Below are positions 49,509 to 56,936 of a DNA stretch of 56,936 nucleotides, piece after piece. The DNA comes from Oscillospiraceae bacterium (GTDB lineage Bacteria > Bacillota > Clostridia > Oscillospirales > Acutalibacteraceae). The notes beneath the pieces are model-generated. The model searched no databases, had not been told where the DNA came from, and saw only the letters and a program-made list of their open reading frames with translations. Both the position numbers and the translations under genes were made by a program. Numbering within the stretch: the first letter of the stretch is position 1; each line of letters starts with the position of its first letter. The stretch covers positions 1-56,936 of the forward strand of contig SVPF01000010.1 of the NCBI GenBank assembly GCA_015066005.1. The letters run 5' to 3'.

Positions 49509-50180
49509 ATGGGAACAGCATTACCCACACCTGATTATGCAACACCAATGCCTGATAGCGGTGGTTTAGCCTTGGGCGGTTTGGCAGTTGGCGGCACACT
49601 TTTAATTTTTTTAGGTGTGTTTTTATTCTTTGTTTTAATTCTTGCAGTTGTAACAATTATTTTTCAAGGCATTGGCATTATGAAAATGCACGAAAAGCTT
49701 GGTCTTAAGGGCGGATGGATGGCTTTTGTACCGCTTCTTAATTCTTATGCTTTAGGTAAGGTTGCCGAGCAATACATAAAGCAAGACGGTAAAAAATCTG
49801 CAAAGTTTTCAGTAATATTGCTTGTTGGTAATATTATAAATATGGGATTTGCTATGTGTTCAGGCTTTTTAAGCGGTATTTCGGGTGCAACAGGTTCATT
49901 AGGCTTATCAAATGAAATTTTAACTGTTGTTTCACTTATAAATTTGGCTTTAAGCTTAATTTACCTTGCCTATACATTTATATATACAGTTGTTGTTTAT
50001 GTTGCTTTATGGCGTATTTTTGCAATATTTAACAACCAAAGCGCAACACTTTTCCTTGTTCTTTCGTTGTTTATAGGCTTTGTTCAGCCCTTCCTTATTT
50101 TTGCTATTCGCAACAACGAGCCCTGCTGTGTTGAAATTAAAAAAGAAGTGCCGATTATTGAGGAAGCAGTAAAAATGTAA
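49509..50180 (+). CDS. membrane protein of unknown function (paralogue pair, 1)
   Basis: About 223 residues from ATG 49509 (AAGGAGAG upstream); the frame opens earlier at 49488 inside the CPBP gene. Five to six hydrophobic segments. The central block KMHEKLGLKGGWMAFVPLLNSYALGKVAEQY aligns with KMSKKLNLQMPWIGFIPY...YGRLAEQY in the next gene, so the pair are tandem paralogues. The C-terminal F(A/L)IRNNEP also recurs. No known function; co-location with a CPBP protease suggests an envelope role. Confidence 0.75.
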   Translation: MGTALPTPDYATPMPDSGGLALGGLAVGGTLLIFLGVFLFFVLILAVVTIIFQGIGIMKMHEKLGLKGGWMAFVPLLNSYALGKVAEQYIKQDGKKSAKFSVILLVGNIINMGFAMCSGFLSGISGATGSLGLSNEILTVVSLINLALSLIYLAYTFIYTVVVYVALWRIFAIFNNQSATLFLVLSLFIGFVQPFLIFAIRNNEPCCVEIKKEVPIIEEAVKM

Positions 50181-50206
50181 CATATCCTTTTTTTAGGAGT
50201 GATTTT

Positions 50207-50848
50207 ATGTTCAATTTTAAATTACCCGAATATTTATTAAACCCATCGGCTGAAGATATTATGCCATTTTTTGTAATAATTTTGTATGTTGCAATTTTTG
50301 GCACAATGTTTGCTTTTTTATTTGTTGTTTGGCTTTTTAAAGCAATAAGTGTTTTTAAGATGAGCAAAAAGTTAAACCTTCAAATGCCGTGGATTGGTTT
50401 TATTCCCTATGCTTTACCGTTTGCTTACGGTCGTTTAGCCGAGCAATATAACGGTAAAATTTTGAAAAAACCAATTAAATTTTCAATTTTGCTTTTAGTA
50501 TTGCAGTTTGTTCCCGGCTTGTTGATTACTGTATTTTATGTTTTGTTTTTTGTTGTTATAATTTTTGTTGCATTGATAGAATCAGAAATTTTATTGTTTA
50601 TATCGGTTTTGGTTTGGTATTTTGCAATGCTTATTATTATGTTTGCATCAACCTTTGCAATAAATTTCTTTAACTACCTTGCTTGCTGGAATGTTTTTGC
50701 AATATTTGGCGGCGAAAAGAATATACTTTACTTTATTCTTTCAGTTACATTAGGAATTGAACCATTTTTACTTTTTGCACTTCGTAACAAGGAGCCTCAA
50801 AATTTAAAGGAAGAATTTGTTGTTCCTGAAATTGTGGAAGAAAATTAA
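50207..50848 (+). CDS. membrane protein of unknown function (paralogue pair, 2)
   Basis: 213 residues, about six hydrophobic segments, homologous to the gene 26 nt upstream (shared KMSKKLNL...PWIGFIPY and FALRNKEP blocks). TTAGGAG precedes the ATG. Its stop codon touches the left boundary word of repeat island 8 (50847), so the island lies immediately behind the gene. Confidence 0.75.
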   Translation: MFNFKLPEYLLNPSAEDIMPFFVIILYVAIFGTMFAFLFVVWLFKAISVFKMSKKLNLQMPWIGFIPYALPFAYGRLAEQYNGKILKKPIKFSILLLVLQFVPGLLITVFYVLFFVVIIFVALIESEILLFISVLVWYFAMLIIMFASTFAINFFNYLACWNVFAIFGGEKNILYFILSVTLGIEPFLLFALRNKEPQNLKEEFVVPEIVEEN

Positions 50849-50993
50849 ATTTTGGTTTATAGCACAGACTATATTTTCATTTTGTAGGGACAGGCCTCCC
50901 GGACTGTCCGTTTATTAAGGCAAATTCCTAACGGGCAGTCGAGGACGCCTGCCCCTACGAATCCTTAATTAAGTCCCCTACAAACTATAATTT
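50847..50993. repeat. repeat island 8
   Basis: Left boundary AAATTTTGGTTTATAG (50847-50862), a REPIN of family B (50883-50959), right boundary CTACAAACTATAATTT (50978-50993). A clean example of a single module between inverted boundary words. Confidence 0.8.
50883..50959. repeat. REPIN-like palindromic pair (family B)
   Basis: Arms 50883-50910 (TGTAGGGACAGGCCTCCCGG and on) and 50932-50959, inverted, 21 bp apart. The arm sequence is the one embedded in the RAYT gene at 28615-28642 and 28777-28803. Confidence 0.9.
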
Positions 50994-51004
50994 GAAATAA
51001 TATT

Positions 51005-51046
51005 AAAGCGGTAGAAACTAAATAGTTAATTTCTACCGCTTTTTTT
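51005..51046 (+). terminator. strong hairpin before tadA
   Basis: AAAGCGGTAGAAA with TTTCTACCGCTTT, 13 bp perfect stem, then T7. It lies upstream of tadA, so it ends the preceding unit or attenuates tadA. Confidence 0.8.
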
Positions 51047-51056
51047 AGGTGATGTA

Positions 51057-51497
51057 ATGAACAAGGAATTTATGAAGCTTGCAATTATGGAAGCCGAAAA
51101 GGCTGCCGAAAAGGGTGAGGTACCTGTTGGTGCCGTTATTGTAAAAAATGGCGAGGTTATTGCCGCTTGTCACAATTTGCGTGAAGAAAAACAAAATGCA
51201 CTTTCACATGCTGAAATTGAAGCAATAAATATGGCCTGCCAAAAGCTCAATAGCTGGAGGCTTGATGACTGTGAAATGTACGTAACTCTTGAACCGTGTC
51301 CTATGTGTACCGGTGCAATTATAAATGCAAGGATTAAAACCGTAATTTTTGGCGCTTATGACAGTAAAATGGGTTGTATGGACAGCGTTATAAATTTGTG
51401 TGATTATCCCTTCAACCATAAGGTAGAAATTTACGGCGGCATTATGGAGGATAAATGTCTCGCACTTTTGCAAAAATTCTTCAAAAATTTGCGTTAA
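51057..51497 (+). CDS. tadA: tRNA-specific adenosine deaminase TadA
   Basis: 146 residues. Zinc site H51-A-E53 and P80-C81-P82-M83-C84, with E53 as proton shuttle; the ARIKTVIFGAYDSKMGC block is diagnostic of TadA. It converts A34 to inosine in tRNA-Arg(ACG), essential for wobble decoding. The ribosome-binding site (TTAGGTGAT) is moderate, and the gene starts only about 10 nt after the T run of a terminator hairpin. Confidence 0.95.
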   Translation: MNKEFMKLAIMEAEKAAEKGEVPVGAVIVKNGEVIAACHNLREEKQNALSHAEIEAINMACQKLNSWRLDDCEMYVTLEPCPMCTGAIINARIKTVIFGAYDSKMGCMDSVINLCDYPFNHKVEIYGGIMEDKCLALLQKFFKNLR

Positions 51498-51578
51498 AAA
51501 CGCTCGTTTACAGCCGTTTAATTTATTATTTATGTAGGTTTACCCGTTTTTAAAAAACTGAATGGCTGAAAAACAGCG

Positions 51579-53114
51579 CTATTTTTTACGCTTTAGGGTA
51601 AATTTTGGAATAATTTCAAGATAAGATAAAATTAAAATATATAAGGCTAATGAAAATACTCCTAATAATATTATGTAAACCAAAACATTTTTAATTTTTA
51701 AAAGACCTAAAAGGGTGTTTATTATAAAGCTTACCGAAAATGCTGATATAAGCGGTAGGCATAAATCGTTAAAAAATAAAATTTTTGCCTTGCTTATTTT
51801 TACCAGTCTGCCTACATTTAAAAGGCAGGTAAAAAGGTTTGAAAAATACATAATTAAAATAAAGCCGTTTATTCCCATTTTGGAAAGCATTACTAAAATT
51901 AAGATTATTCTTATTACCGAATCACTTATGGCAGTTTTAAATGTAAAGCCCTGTTGGTCAAGCCCCTTTAAAATTCCGTCGCAAATGCTGTCAAGGTACA
52001 TAAGCGGCACAATGGGTGAAAGTGCTTTAAGTAAGAAGCCGATGTCATAGCTTTTGTAAAGTAACAGCCCGATTTTTTCACCGCCGACAAAAAACAATGC
52101 GCCGCAAAACAAACCGCAAAGCAGGGTTAGCTTTATAATTTTTTCACTTGCGCTTTTTATAACAAGTCGGTTTTGGTGGGTTACTGCTTCACTGATTTCG
52201 GGTATTAGTAGTGTTGATACCGAATTTAATATAGCTGACGGAAAAAAGAGTATTGGCAAGGCCATACCTTTTATCATACCAAATTGTGAAAGGGCATTTT
52301 GACTGCTTTGAGGAAATTTTGCTAAGCTTTTTGGCACTAGAATATTTTCTCCCGTTCTCAGCAGCGAATTCAGGTATCTTCCGCTTGTAATTGGAACAGT
52401 TATGTGCAAAATTTTTCTTAATGTGCCGCCGATTGCTTCAGGTCTTTGTTTTTTTAATGCTCTTATATCGACAATATACGATAATAAAAGCAATAAAAAG
52501 CCAAAGGCTTCAGCCAAGGCATCGCCTAGAATAATACCAAAACAGCAGGCGGCAATTCCTTTTTTAATAAAAATGCTTATGAATGACACAATAATTACAA
52601 TTCGGGCGGCCTGTTCAACAATTTGCCCTATTGAATTTGGCATAATTTTTCGCTTGGCGATAAAATAACCTCTAAAGCAAGAGGAAATTGCCATAAAAGG
52701 AAGAGAAAGCGGTAATATTTTTAATGCCGCTACCGTGCGACTGTCACCTAAAAGTGTATTGCCTATAAAATTAGCGCCAAAATAAATAATAACTGTCGAG
52801 AATGCCGCTATAATAAGGGTAAGTGATATTGCTCGGTTTAAGATATGCTTGCAGTTTTGCGGTTTTTCGCGGGCAATTTCTTCAGCACAAAGGCGTGTAA
52901 CGGCAGTGGAAATACCACTTGTGGCAAATGTAGATGCCAAAACATAAACCGAAAAAACAATTTGGTAAAGGCCAATGCCCTCACTGCCGATTTTACCCGA
53001 TAACCAAACCTTAAAAATAATACCGGCAAATCTTAAAATCAGTGAGGTTGTGGTAAGTAAAGCTGCATTTTTTATAAAAACACCTTTTTTAATAAAGCAT
53101 CGCCCCAAAAACAA
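51579..53114 (-). CDS. spoVB: SpoVB-like polysaccharide flippase (MOP superfamily)
   Basis: Up to 511 residues, about 14 membrane segments. The region LRFAGIIFKVWLSGKIGSEG and IGLYQIVFSVYVLASTFATS matches SpoVB/polysaccharide biosynthesis flippases, which move lipid-linked cortex precursors in spore formation. The start is unclear: the frame has no ATG near its front; TTG at 53114 or 53108 are the only standard codons upstream of the first helix and neither has a good site. An AAAAAAGGTG lies just upstream of an in-frame ATA. Convergent with tadA, divergent from rarA. Confidence 0.85.
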   Translation of the reverse strand: MFLGRCFIKKGVFIKNAALLTTTSLILRFAGIIFKVWLSGKIGSEGIGLYQIVFSVYVLASTFATSGISTAVTRLCAEEIAREKPQNCKHILNRAISLTLIIAAFSTVIIYFGANFIGNTLLGDSRTVAALKILPLSLPFMAISSCFRGYFIAKRKIMPNSIGQIVEQAARIVIIVSFISIFIKKGIAACCFGIILGDALAEAFGFLLLLLSYIVDIRALKKQRPEAIGGTLRKILHITVPITSGRYLNSLLRTGENILVPKSLAKFPQSSQNALSQFGMIKGMALPILFFPSAILNSVSTLLIPEISEAVTHQNRLVIKSASEKIIKLTLLCGLFCGALFFVGGEKIGLLLYKSYDIGFLLKALSPIVPLMYLDSICDGILKGLDQQGFTFKTAISDSVIRIILILVMLSKMGINGFILIMYFSNLFTCLLNVGRLVKISKAKILFFNDLCLPLISAFSVSFIINTLLGLLKIKNVLVYIILLGVFSLALYILILSYLEIIPKFTLKRKK

Positions 53115-53154
53115 TATATTAAATTGTATGAAGCGGCGGCTTTGTTAATGAGTA

Positions 53155-53183
53155 TTGAAAAATTTGTCAAATTTTAGTATAAT
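53155..53183 (+). promoter_or_regulatory. promoter of rarA
   Basis: TTGAAA (53155-53160), 17 bp spacer, TATAAT (53178-53183). Confidence 0.8.
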
Positions 53184-53205
53184 GTAAAAGAAAGGATGTG
53201 ATAGC

Positions 53206-54465
53206 ATGGCTTCACCTTTAGCGGACAAGCTTCGCCCTACTGATATTTCAGAGGTTTTCGGGCAAAAGCATATTTTGGCTGATGGCAAGGTGCTTAGGAG
53301 AATTATTGATTCTAAGCAAATACCAAACCTTATTTTTTACGGTCCATCAGGCGTGGGTAAAACCACTGTTGCCAACATAATTGCTGAAAATTGCGGTAAA
53401 AAGCTATGCTATCTTAATGCGACCACCGCCTCTACTGCTGATATTAAGGATATTATTGCCACCATCGGCACCTTTGAAAGCAGTAATGGTATTTTGCTTT
53501 ATCTTGATGAAATTCAGTATTTTAATAAAAAACAACAGCAAATTTTGTTAAGTTATATTGAAAACGGTGATATTACACTTATTGCATCTACTACCGAAAA
53601 CCCGTTTTTTTATGTATATAACGCTATTTTAAGCCGTTCGACAGTTTTCGAGTTTAAAACCCTTTCACGCGATGATATTATGGGGGTTATAACCCGCGGA
53701 TTAAAGCTTGTAGGTGAAGAAAAGGGCAAAGCAATTAACATTAGTGATGAGGCTGTTAAAAAAATTGCAACCTCGGCTAACGGGGACGTACGAAAAGCGC
53801 TTAACACGCTTGAACTTTGTTTGGTTACTGCCGAAACGAGTGAAGCTATTACCGTTAGCGATGATTTGCTTGAGGAAATACTGTCGGCAAATTCGGTAAG
53901 GTATGACCGTGAGGGCGACCAGCATTATGATATTATTTCGGCTTATCAAAAGTCGATGCGCGGCTCCGACCCCGATGCTGCGGTGTATTATCTCGGCCGA
54001 CTTTTAGCTGCGGGGGACTTACCGAGTGCGTGCCGTAGGCTTTTAGTTTGTGCTAGTGAGGATGTAGGTCTTGCTTATCCGCAAATTATTCCCATTGTTA
54101 AGGCCGCGGTTGATACTGCAATGATGGTTGGACTTCCCGAAGCAAGACTACCTTTGGCTAATGCCGTAATTTTGGTTGCAACAGCACCTAAATCTGTTAC
54201 AGCCCACGATGCGATAAATGCCGCTATGGCTGATATTGAACGGGGCATTGGCGGCGATATTCCGCGTCATTTGCAAAATAAGCATTTTGATGGCGAGGAT
54301 GCCAAAATTGTTGGTCAGCATTATAAATATCCGCACTCCTATCCAGGACATTATGTAAACCAACAATATCTTCCCGATGAAATTAAAAATAAGAAATATT
54401 ATAAATTTGGGGACAATAAGTTTGAGCAAAGCTCAAAAGAATATTGGGACAAGATTAAGAGGTGA
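53206..54465 (+). CDS. rarA: replication-associated recombination protein A (RarA/MgsA)
   Basis: 419 residues. AAA+ ATPase of the clamp-loader-like group: SPLADKLRPTDISEVFGQKHIL at the N-terminus, Walker A GPSGVGKTT, Walker B LYLDEIQYF, sensor ASTTENPFF, and the C-terminal MgsA tetramerisation part (HYKYPHSYPGHYVNQQYLPD). Acts at stalled forks. AAAGGATGTGA precedes the ATG. The next gene starts within its last codons. Confidence 0.95.
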   Translation: MASPLADKLRPTDISEVFGQKHILADGKVLRRIIDSKQIPNLIFYGPSGVGKTTVANIIAENCGKKLCYLNATTASTADIKDIIATIGTFESSNGILLYLDEIQYFNKKQQQILLSYIENGDITLIASTTENPFFYVYNAILSRSTVFEFKTLSRDDIMGVITRGLKLVGEEKGKAINISDEAVKKIATSANGDVRKALNTLELCLVTAETSEAITVSDDLLEEILSANSVRYDREGDQHYDIISAYQKSMRGSDPDAAVYYLGRLLAAGDLPSACRRLLVCASEDVGLAYPQIIPIVKAAVDTAMMVGLPEARLPLANAVILVATAPKSVTAHDAINAAMADIERGIGGDIPRHLQNKHFDGEDAKIVGQHYKYPHSYPGHYVNQQYLPDEIKNKKYYKFGDNKFEQSSKEYWDKIKR

Positions 54466-54470
54466 CAAAA

Positions 54471-54908
54471 TTGAAGGAAAACACCCTGCCTAAAAGAACT
54501 ATTTTGCTTTGGCAATTTAGAATTATTATTTCTACCTTTGTTTTAGTTGCGGCGTGCCTTTATTTTGAACCTCTTTTTAGTTTTTTAAAAATTGCCGCTA
54601 TCGTTATTGGTATATTTGGCATAATTTTAGCTTTAATATATTTACCTTTCTTTTTTAAAAGCTATAAAATTATTCTATCTAACGATGCAGTTATAGTAAA
54701 ATATGGCATTATTATTAAGGTTGAACACATAATGCCCTATAAGCGAATGATATATGCTCAAAGCTTTGAATCTCCCCTAGCAAGAATTTTTGGTATAACG
54801 GCTGTTCGGTTAAAGGCAGCACGTAGTTATTTGCTTGTTGCTGAAATTGAAAAAGAATCGGCTCAGGCAATAATTGACTTTTTGGCAGAGGGGGAATTGC
54901 ATGAATAA
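54471..54908 (+). CDS. PH domain-containing membrane protein (YdbS-like)
   Basis: About 145 residues. Two membrane segments (about 8-60) followed by a bacterial PH domain (bPH2; IILSNDAVIVKYGIIIKVEHIMPYKRMIYAQ). AGAGG fits a TTG start at 54471 best; a GTG at 54462 overlapping rarA is the alternative. It resembles YdbS, which pairs with YdbT as here. The downstream gene overlaps by 8 nt. Function unknown; YdbST has been linked to envelope stress or antimicrobial resistance in Bacillus. Confidence 0.82.
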   Translation: MKENTLPKRTILLWQFRIIISTFVLVAACLYFEPLFSFLKIAAIVIGIFGIILALIYLPFFFKSYKIILSNDAVIVKYGIIIKVEHIMPYKRMIYAQSFESPLARIFGITAVRLKAARSYLLVAEIEKESAQAIIDFLAEGELHE

Positions 54909-56340
54909 AACCTTTCGTGCCCACCCCTTAATGATTTTTAACTTTTTAAAGCCGTTTTTATTTGTTTTGCTTATTCCTGTTGTGCGCGGTCTTATTCAGT
55001 ATGCCGCAAATGGCGAATATGACAGCATTTTGCATTTTGAAATAATGCTGCTTTTGGCACTTGCGGTTATCGGTTTTTTGCGGTGGTGGTGCTTTAAGCT
55101 TATATTAAATGAAGAAAAGCACACCATTACGGTTATAAGCGGCTTGTTTTTCAGGCGTACAGCAAAAATAAACGTTAACAGGCTTTCGTCGGTTCAAACA
55201 AAGCAAAACCCCTTGGAATTTATATTCAGAGCAGTAACCTTCAGGCTTAATACCGAAGCCGGCAGTCTTGATAAAGCCGATTACGAGTTTAAACTTAGTG
55301 TAAAGGCCGCTAGAGAGGTTTCAACCCTGCTTTACGGCAAGGGCGATAATAAGAAAATCAGGTTTTCACTTTTTAAAATCGCCGTGCTTGCCGCAACCAC
55401 ATCCTCAGCCTTTACCGGCATAATTGTAGGGGTTCCTATTATTTACAGGGCAGGTAATTTGCTTGAAATTGCTATAAGCGATATGCTTTTGAATGAGCTT
55501 AATAACCTTTCACAAAAGGTTGAAACCTATTTTCCGCCCGTAGTTAACACAATTTGTATTGTTTTGCTTTTATCCTATGCCTTTTCCTTCTTTTATTCTT
55601 TATTTAAGTATCTTAATTTCCAATTAAGGCTTGGCAAGGACAAAATTGAAATGCGGTCGGGTATATTTGTTCGTACCCGTACAGCCTTTAAAAAGGCCGC
55701 TATCAACAATGTTAGAATTGAACAGTCCTTTTTAATGCTGTTGCTTCGCCGCTTTGCAATGCGAGTTAGCGTTGGTGGCTATGGTGACAGTAAAAGCAAA
55801 TCCGAAGTGGTTATACCGCTTGAAAAGGGGCAGGAAATAAGAAAGCACTTTGCCGAGTATTTACCCTTTTTTAAATGTGATACCGGCGTGTTTATTAAAC
55901 CGCGTCCTACAGCAATTAACCGTAGCAGGTTTTTGTTTTTCCCCGGAATATATTTTATAACCGCAAGTATTACTGCAATTATATTAGGTCAGCGCTTTGA
56001 GGATTTTACCCGTTTCGTGTTATTTTGCCTGATTATTGTCTGCGCAATAATATTTGTTGACGCTTGGTTTTGCCTGTTTGAATGCTTTAAGGGTAAGGTT
56101 GACTTTGGCGAGAATGTTTTCATTCGCAGTAGGAAGGGCTTCCGTAATTGCGAGCTTTACTGCCCAAAGGAAAATGTAGGTGAAATAAAGCTTGTGCGTT
56201 TTCCTGCGGATATGTGGCACCACACCTGCCGTTTAAGAATAACCGTAAGAAGTGAACGCGCCGACAGTCTTTGTGTAAGGCACCTTGATTATGAAACGGT
56301 TAAGAAAACCGTAAACGAATATTTTAATATAAATGTATAA
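54901..56340 (+). CDS. PH domain-containing membrane protein (YdbT-like)
   Basis: 479 residues from ATG 54901 (AGGGGGAA upstream; an earlier frame start at 54874 is inside the previous gene). Three tandem units of membrane hairpin plus bPH2 domain are visible (first near 60-140, second near 240-325, third near 385-470), as in YdbT. It overlaps the YdbS-like gene, so the two are coupled. The conserved pair probably forms a membrane complex. Confidence 0.84.
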   Translation: MNKTFRAHPLMIFNFLKPFLFVLLIPVVRGLIQYAANGEYDSILHFEIMLLLALAVIGFLRWWCFKLILNEEKHTITVISGLFFRRTAKINVNRLSSVQTKQNPLEFIFRAVTFRLNTEAGSLDKADYEFKLSVKAAREVSTLLYGKGDNKKIRFSLFKIAVLAATTSSAFTGIIVGVPIIYRAGNLLEIAISDMLLNELNNLSQKVETYFPPVVNTICIVLLLSYAFSFFYSLFKYLNFQLRLGKDKIEMRSGIFVRTRTAFKKAAINNVRIEQSFLMLLLRRFAMRVSVGGYGDSKSKSEVVIPLEKGQEIRKHFAEYLPFFKCDTGVFIKPRPTAINRSRFLFFPGIYFITASITAIILGQRFEDFTRFVLFCLIIVCAIIFVDAWFCLFECFKGKVDFGENVFIRSRKGFRNCELYCPKENVGEIKLVRFPADMWHHTCRLRITVRSERADSLCVRHLDYETVKKTVNEYFNINV

Positions 56341-56370
56341 ATTCACAGTATTTACCCAAACTAATAAAAA

Positions 56371-56386
56371 TGTTTCACGTGAAACA
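56371..56386. promoter_or_regulatory. parS centromere site
   Basis: TGTTTCACGTGAAACA, a perfect 16 bp palindrome that fits the ParB-binding consensus TGTTNCACGTGAAACA. It lies in the leader of spoVAE, about 17 kb from dnaA, as expected for an origin-proximal site. It is embedded in a wider inverted repeat: AAATTCACAGTA (56339-56350) and TACTGTGAATTT (56396-56407). Confidence 0.93.
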
Positions 56387-56399
56387 TGGGGGATTTACT

Positions 56400-56765
56400 G
56401 TGAATTTATTTTTGGAATGTATCAAGGCCTTTGCGGTTGGCGGAATTATTTGTGTTATTGGTCAATTGCTTATTGACTGTACAAGGCTTACACCTGCAAG
56501 AATACTAGTTTCTTATGTGGTTTCGGGCGTTGCCCTTACAGGTATTGGACTATATGGAACAGTTGTTGATTTTGCGGGTGCAGGCGCGACGGTGCCGCTT
56601 ACGGGCTTTGGCTACAGTCTTGCAAAGGGTGTAGAAAAGGCGGTTGATGAATATGGGCTTATCGGCGCGCTGACAGGCGGGTTAACTGCTACCGCCGCGG
56701 GAATAACGGCCGCTATTTTAATGGGTCTTTTAATGGCTTTAATATTTAAATCTAGGGATAAATAG
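56400..56765 (+). CDS. spoVAE: stage V sporulation protein AE (SpoVAE)
   Basis: 121 residues from GTG 56400 (GGGGG 7 nt upstream). The frame extends to an ATG at 56370, but that would translate the parS palindrome. Three to four membrane helices; FAVGGIICVIGQLLIDCTRLTPARIL and FAGAGATVPLTGFGYSLAKG are family hallmarks. Part of the SpoVA channel that moves dipicolinic acid into and out of spores. The usual spoVAC and spoVAD neighbours are not upstream here. A perfect terminator follows. Confidence 0.92.
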   Translation: MNLFLECIKAFAVGGIICVIGQLLIDCTRLTPARILVSYVVSGVALTGIGLYGTVVDFAGAGATVPLTGFGYSLAKGVEKAVDEYGLIGALTGGLTATAAGITAAILMGLLMALIFKSRDK

Positions 56766-56767
56766 CA

Positions 56768-56796
56768 AAAACCGCGGTATATACCGCGGTTTTAAT
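56768..56796 (+). terminator. terminator after spoVAE
   Basis: Perfect 13 bp palindromic stem AAAACCGCGGTAT / ATACCGCGGTTTT (56768-56793), then T and AATG. Confidence 0.82.
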
Positions 56797-56800
56797 GTTT

Positions 56801-56936
56801 AAATTATATTTTATCGCTGCGCGATTAAATAATAAATAAGAAAGAATAAGAACTTGACCCTTTGACAAAATCAGAGATTTTGAAAGGGTGCCCCAAAACC
56901 TTGCCACGCATAGCGTGTAAAAGAATAAAATCGGTG
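56801..56936. repeat. repeat island 9 (cut by window end)
   Basis: Starts with the boundary AAATTATATTTTATCG (56801-56816), then GCGCG plus a purine-rich tract that is the reverse complement of about 73-104, followed by an extra hairpin (ACCCTTTGACAAAATC facing GATTTTGAAAGGGT) and AATAAAATCGGTG, the reverse complement of about 59-71. So it is an inverted, interrupted copy of island 1. Confidence 0.75.

Noticed and set aside
51498-51578. SRP RNA behind tadA, as in some Firmicutes
   Set aside because: The 81 bp gap is too short and shows no SRP helix or conserved loop.
56370-56399. ATG 56370 as start of spoVAE
   Set aside because: It would translate the parS palindrome and has no ribosome-binding site; GTG 56400 has GGGGG at 7 nt and matches the family N-terminus.
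1-56936. tRNA or rRNA genes and prophage genes
   Set aside because: No tRNA cloverleaf, rRNA block, integrase or phage structural gene was seen on either strand by eye.

Overview
The window looks like chromosomal DNA of an uncultured, anaerobic, spore-forming Clostridia member, probably in the Oscillospirales/Ruminococcaceae. Coding sequence has moderate GC and intergenic DNA is AT-rich. Sporulation genes are present (spoIIP, gpr, spoVB, spoVAE, a SpoIID-like protein with peptidoglycan-binding domains), Gram-positive ribosome-binding sites are strong, there is no LPS machinery, and the origin cluster is dnaA-dnaN-yaaA-recF-remB-gyrB-gyrA. That placement is inference from gene content only.

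Layout. 1-10.4 kb holds sugar and glycan genes: a PIG-L deacetylase, a DUF4965 glutaminase-like protein, a Gfo/Idh/MocA oxidoreductase and an EamA permease, then an apparent operon of SIS isomerase, FucU mutarotase, BNR sialidase-like protein, large secreted protein and a 38-residue peptide. 10.4-17.9 kb holds a patatin-like protein, a second secreted protein followed by an identical copy of the peptide, and a secreted endonuclease I that shares modules with it. 18-28.5 kb holds MscS, an old-yellow-enzyme oxidoreductase, two-subunit aconitase X, a NusG-II/Gx-transporter/ApbE flavin-export group and secA. 28.5-37.5 kb is mixed: a RAYT transposase, a LacX-like epimerase, SpoIID-like and Mrp proteins, a TRIC channel, a probable structured RNA, two small TM2-type proteins and an SGNH esterase. 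37.3-39.4 kb (minus strand) is spoIIP and a frameshifted gpr. 39.5-48.3 kb is the origin cluster. 48.3-56.8 kb has a CPBP protease, two paralogous membrane proteins, tadA, spoVB, rarA, two PH-domain proteins and spoVAE, with a perfect parS palindrome just before spoVAE.

The most unusual material is intergenic. Nine repeat islands are bounded by a 15-16 bp inverted word, AAATT(N3-4)GTTTATCG and its complement, with differing cores: a 122 bp imperfect palindrome (five copies), REP/REPIN pairs, hairpin plus pyrimidine-rich tracts, and ATTACG runs. Both window ends lie inside such islands. A RAYT transposase at 28.5-29.0 kb carries both arms of a REP pair inside its own reading frame. Two further gaps hold strings of hairpins separated by a short repeated word. 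A roughly 780 bp segment (end of a secreted protein, peptide gene, terminator and repeat) is duplicated almost identically 4126 bp away.
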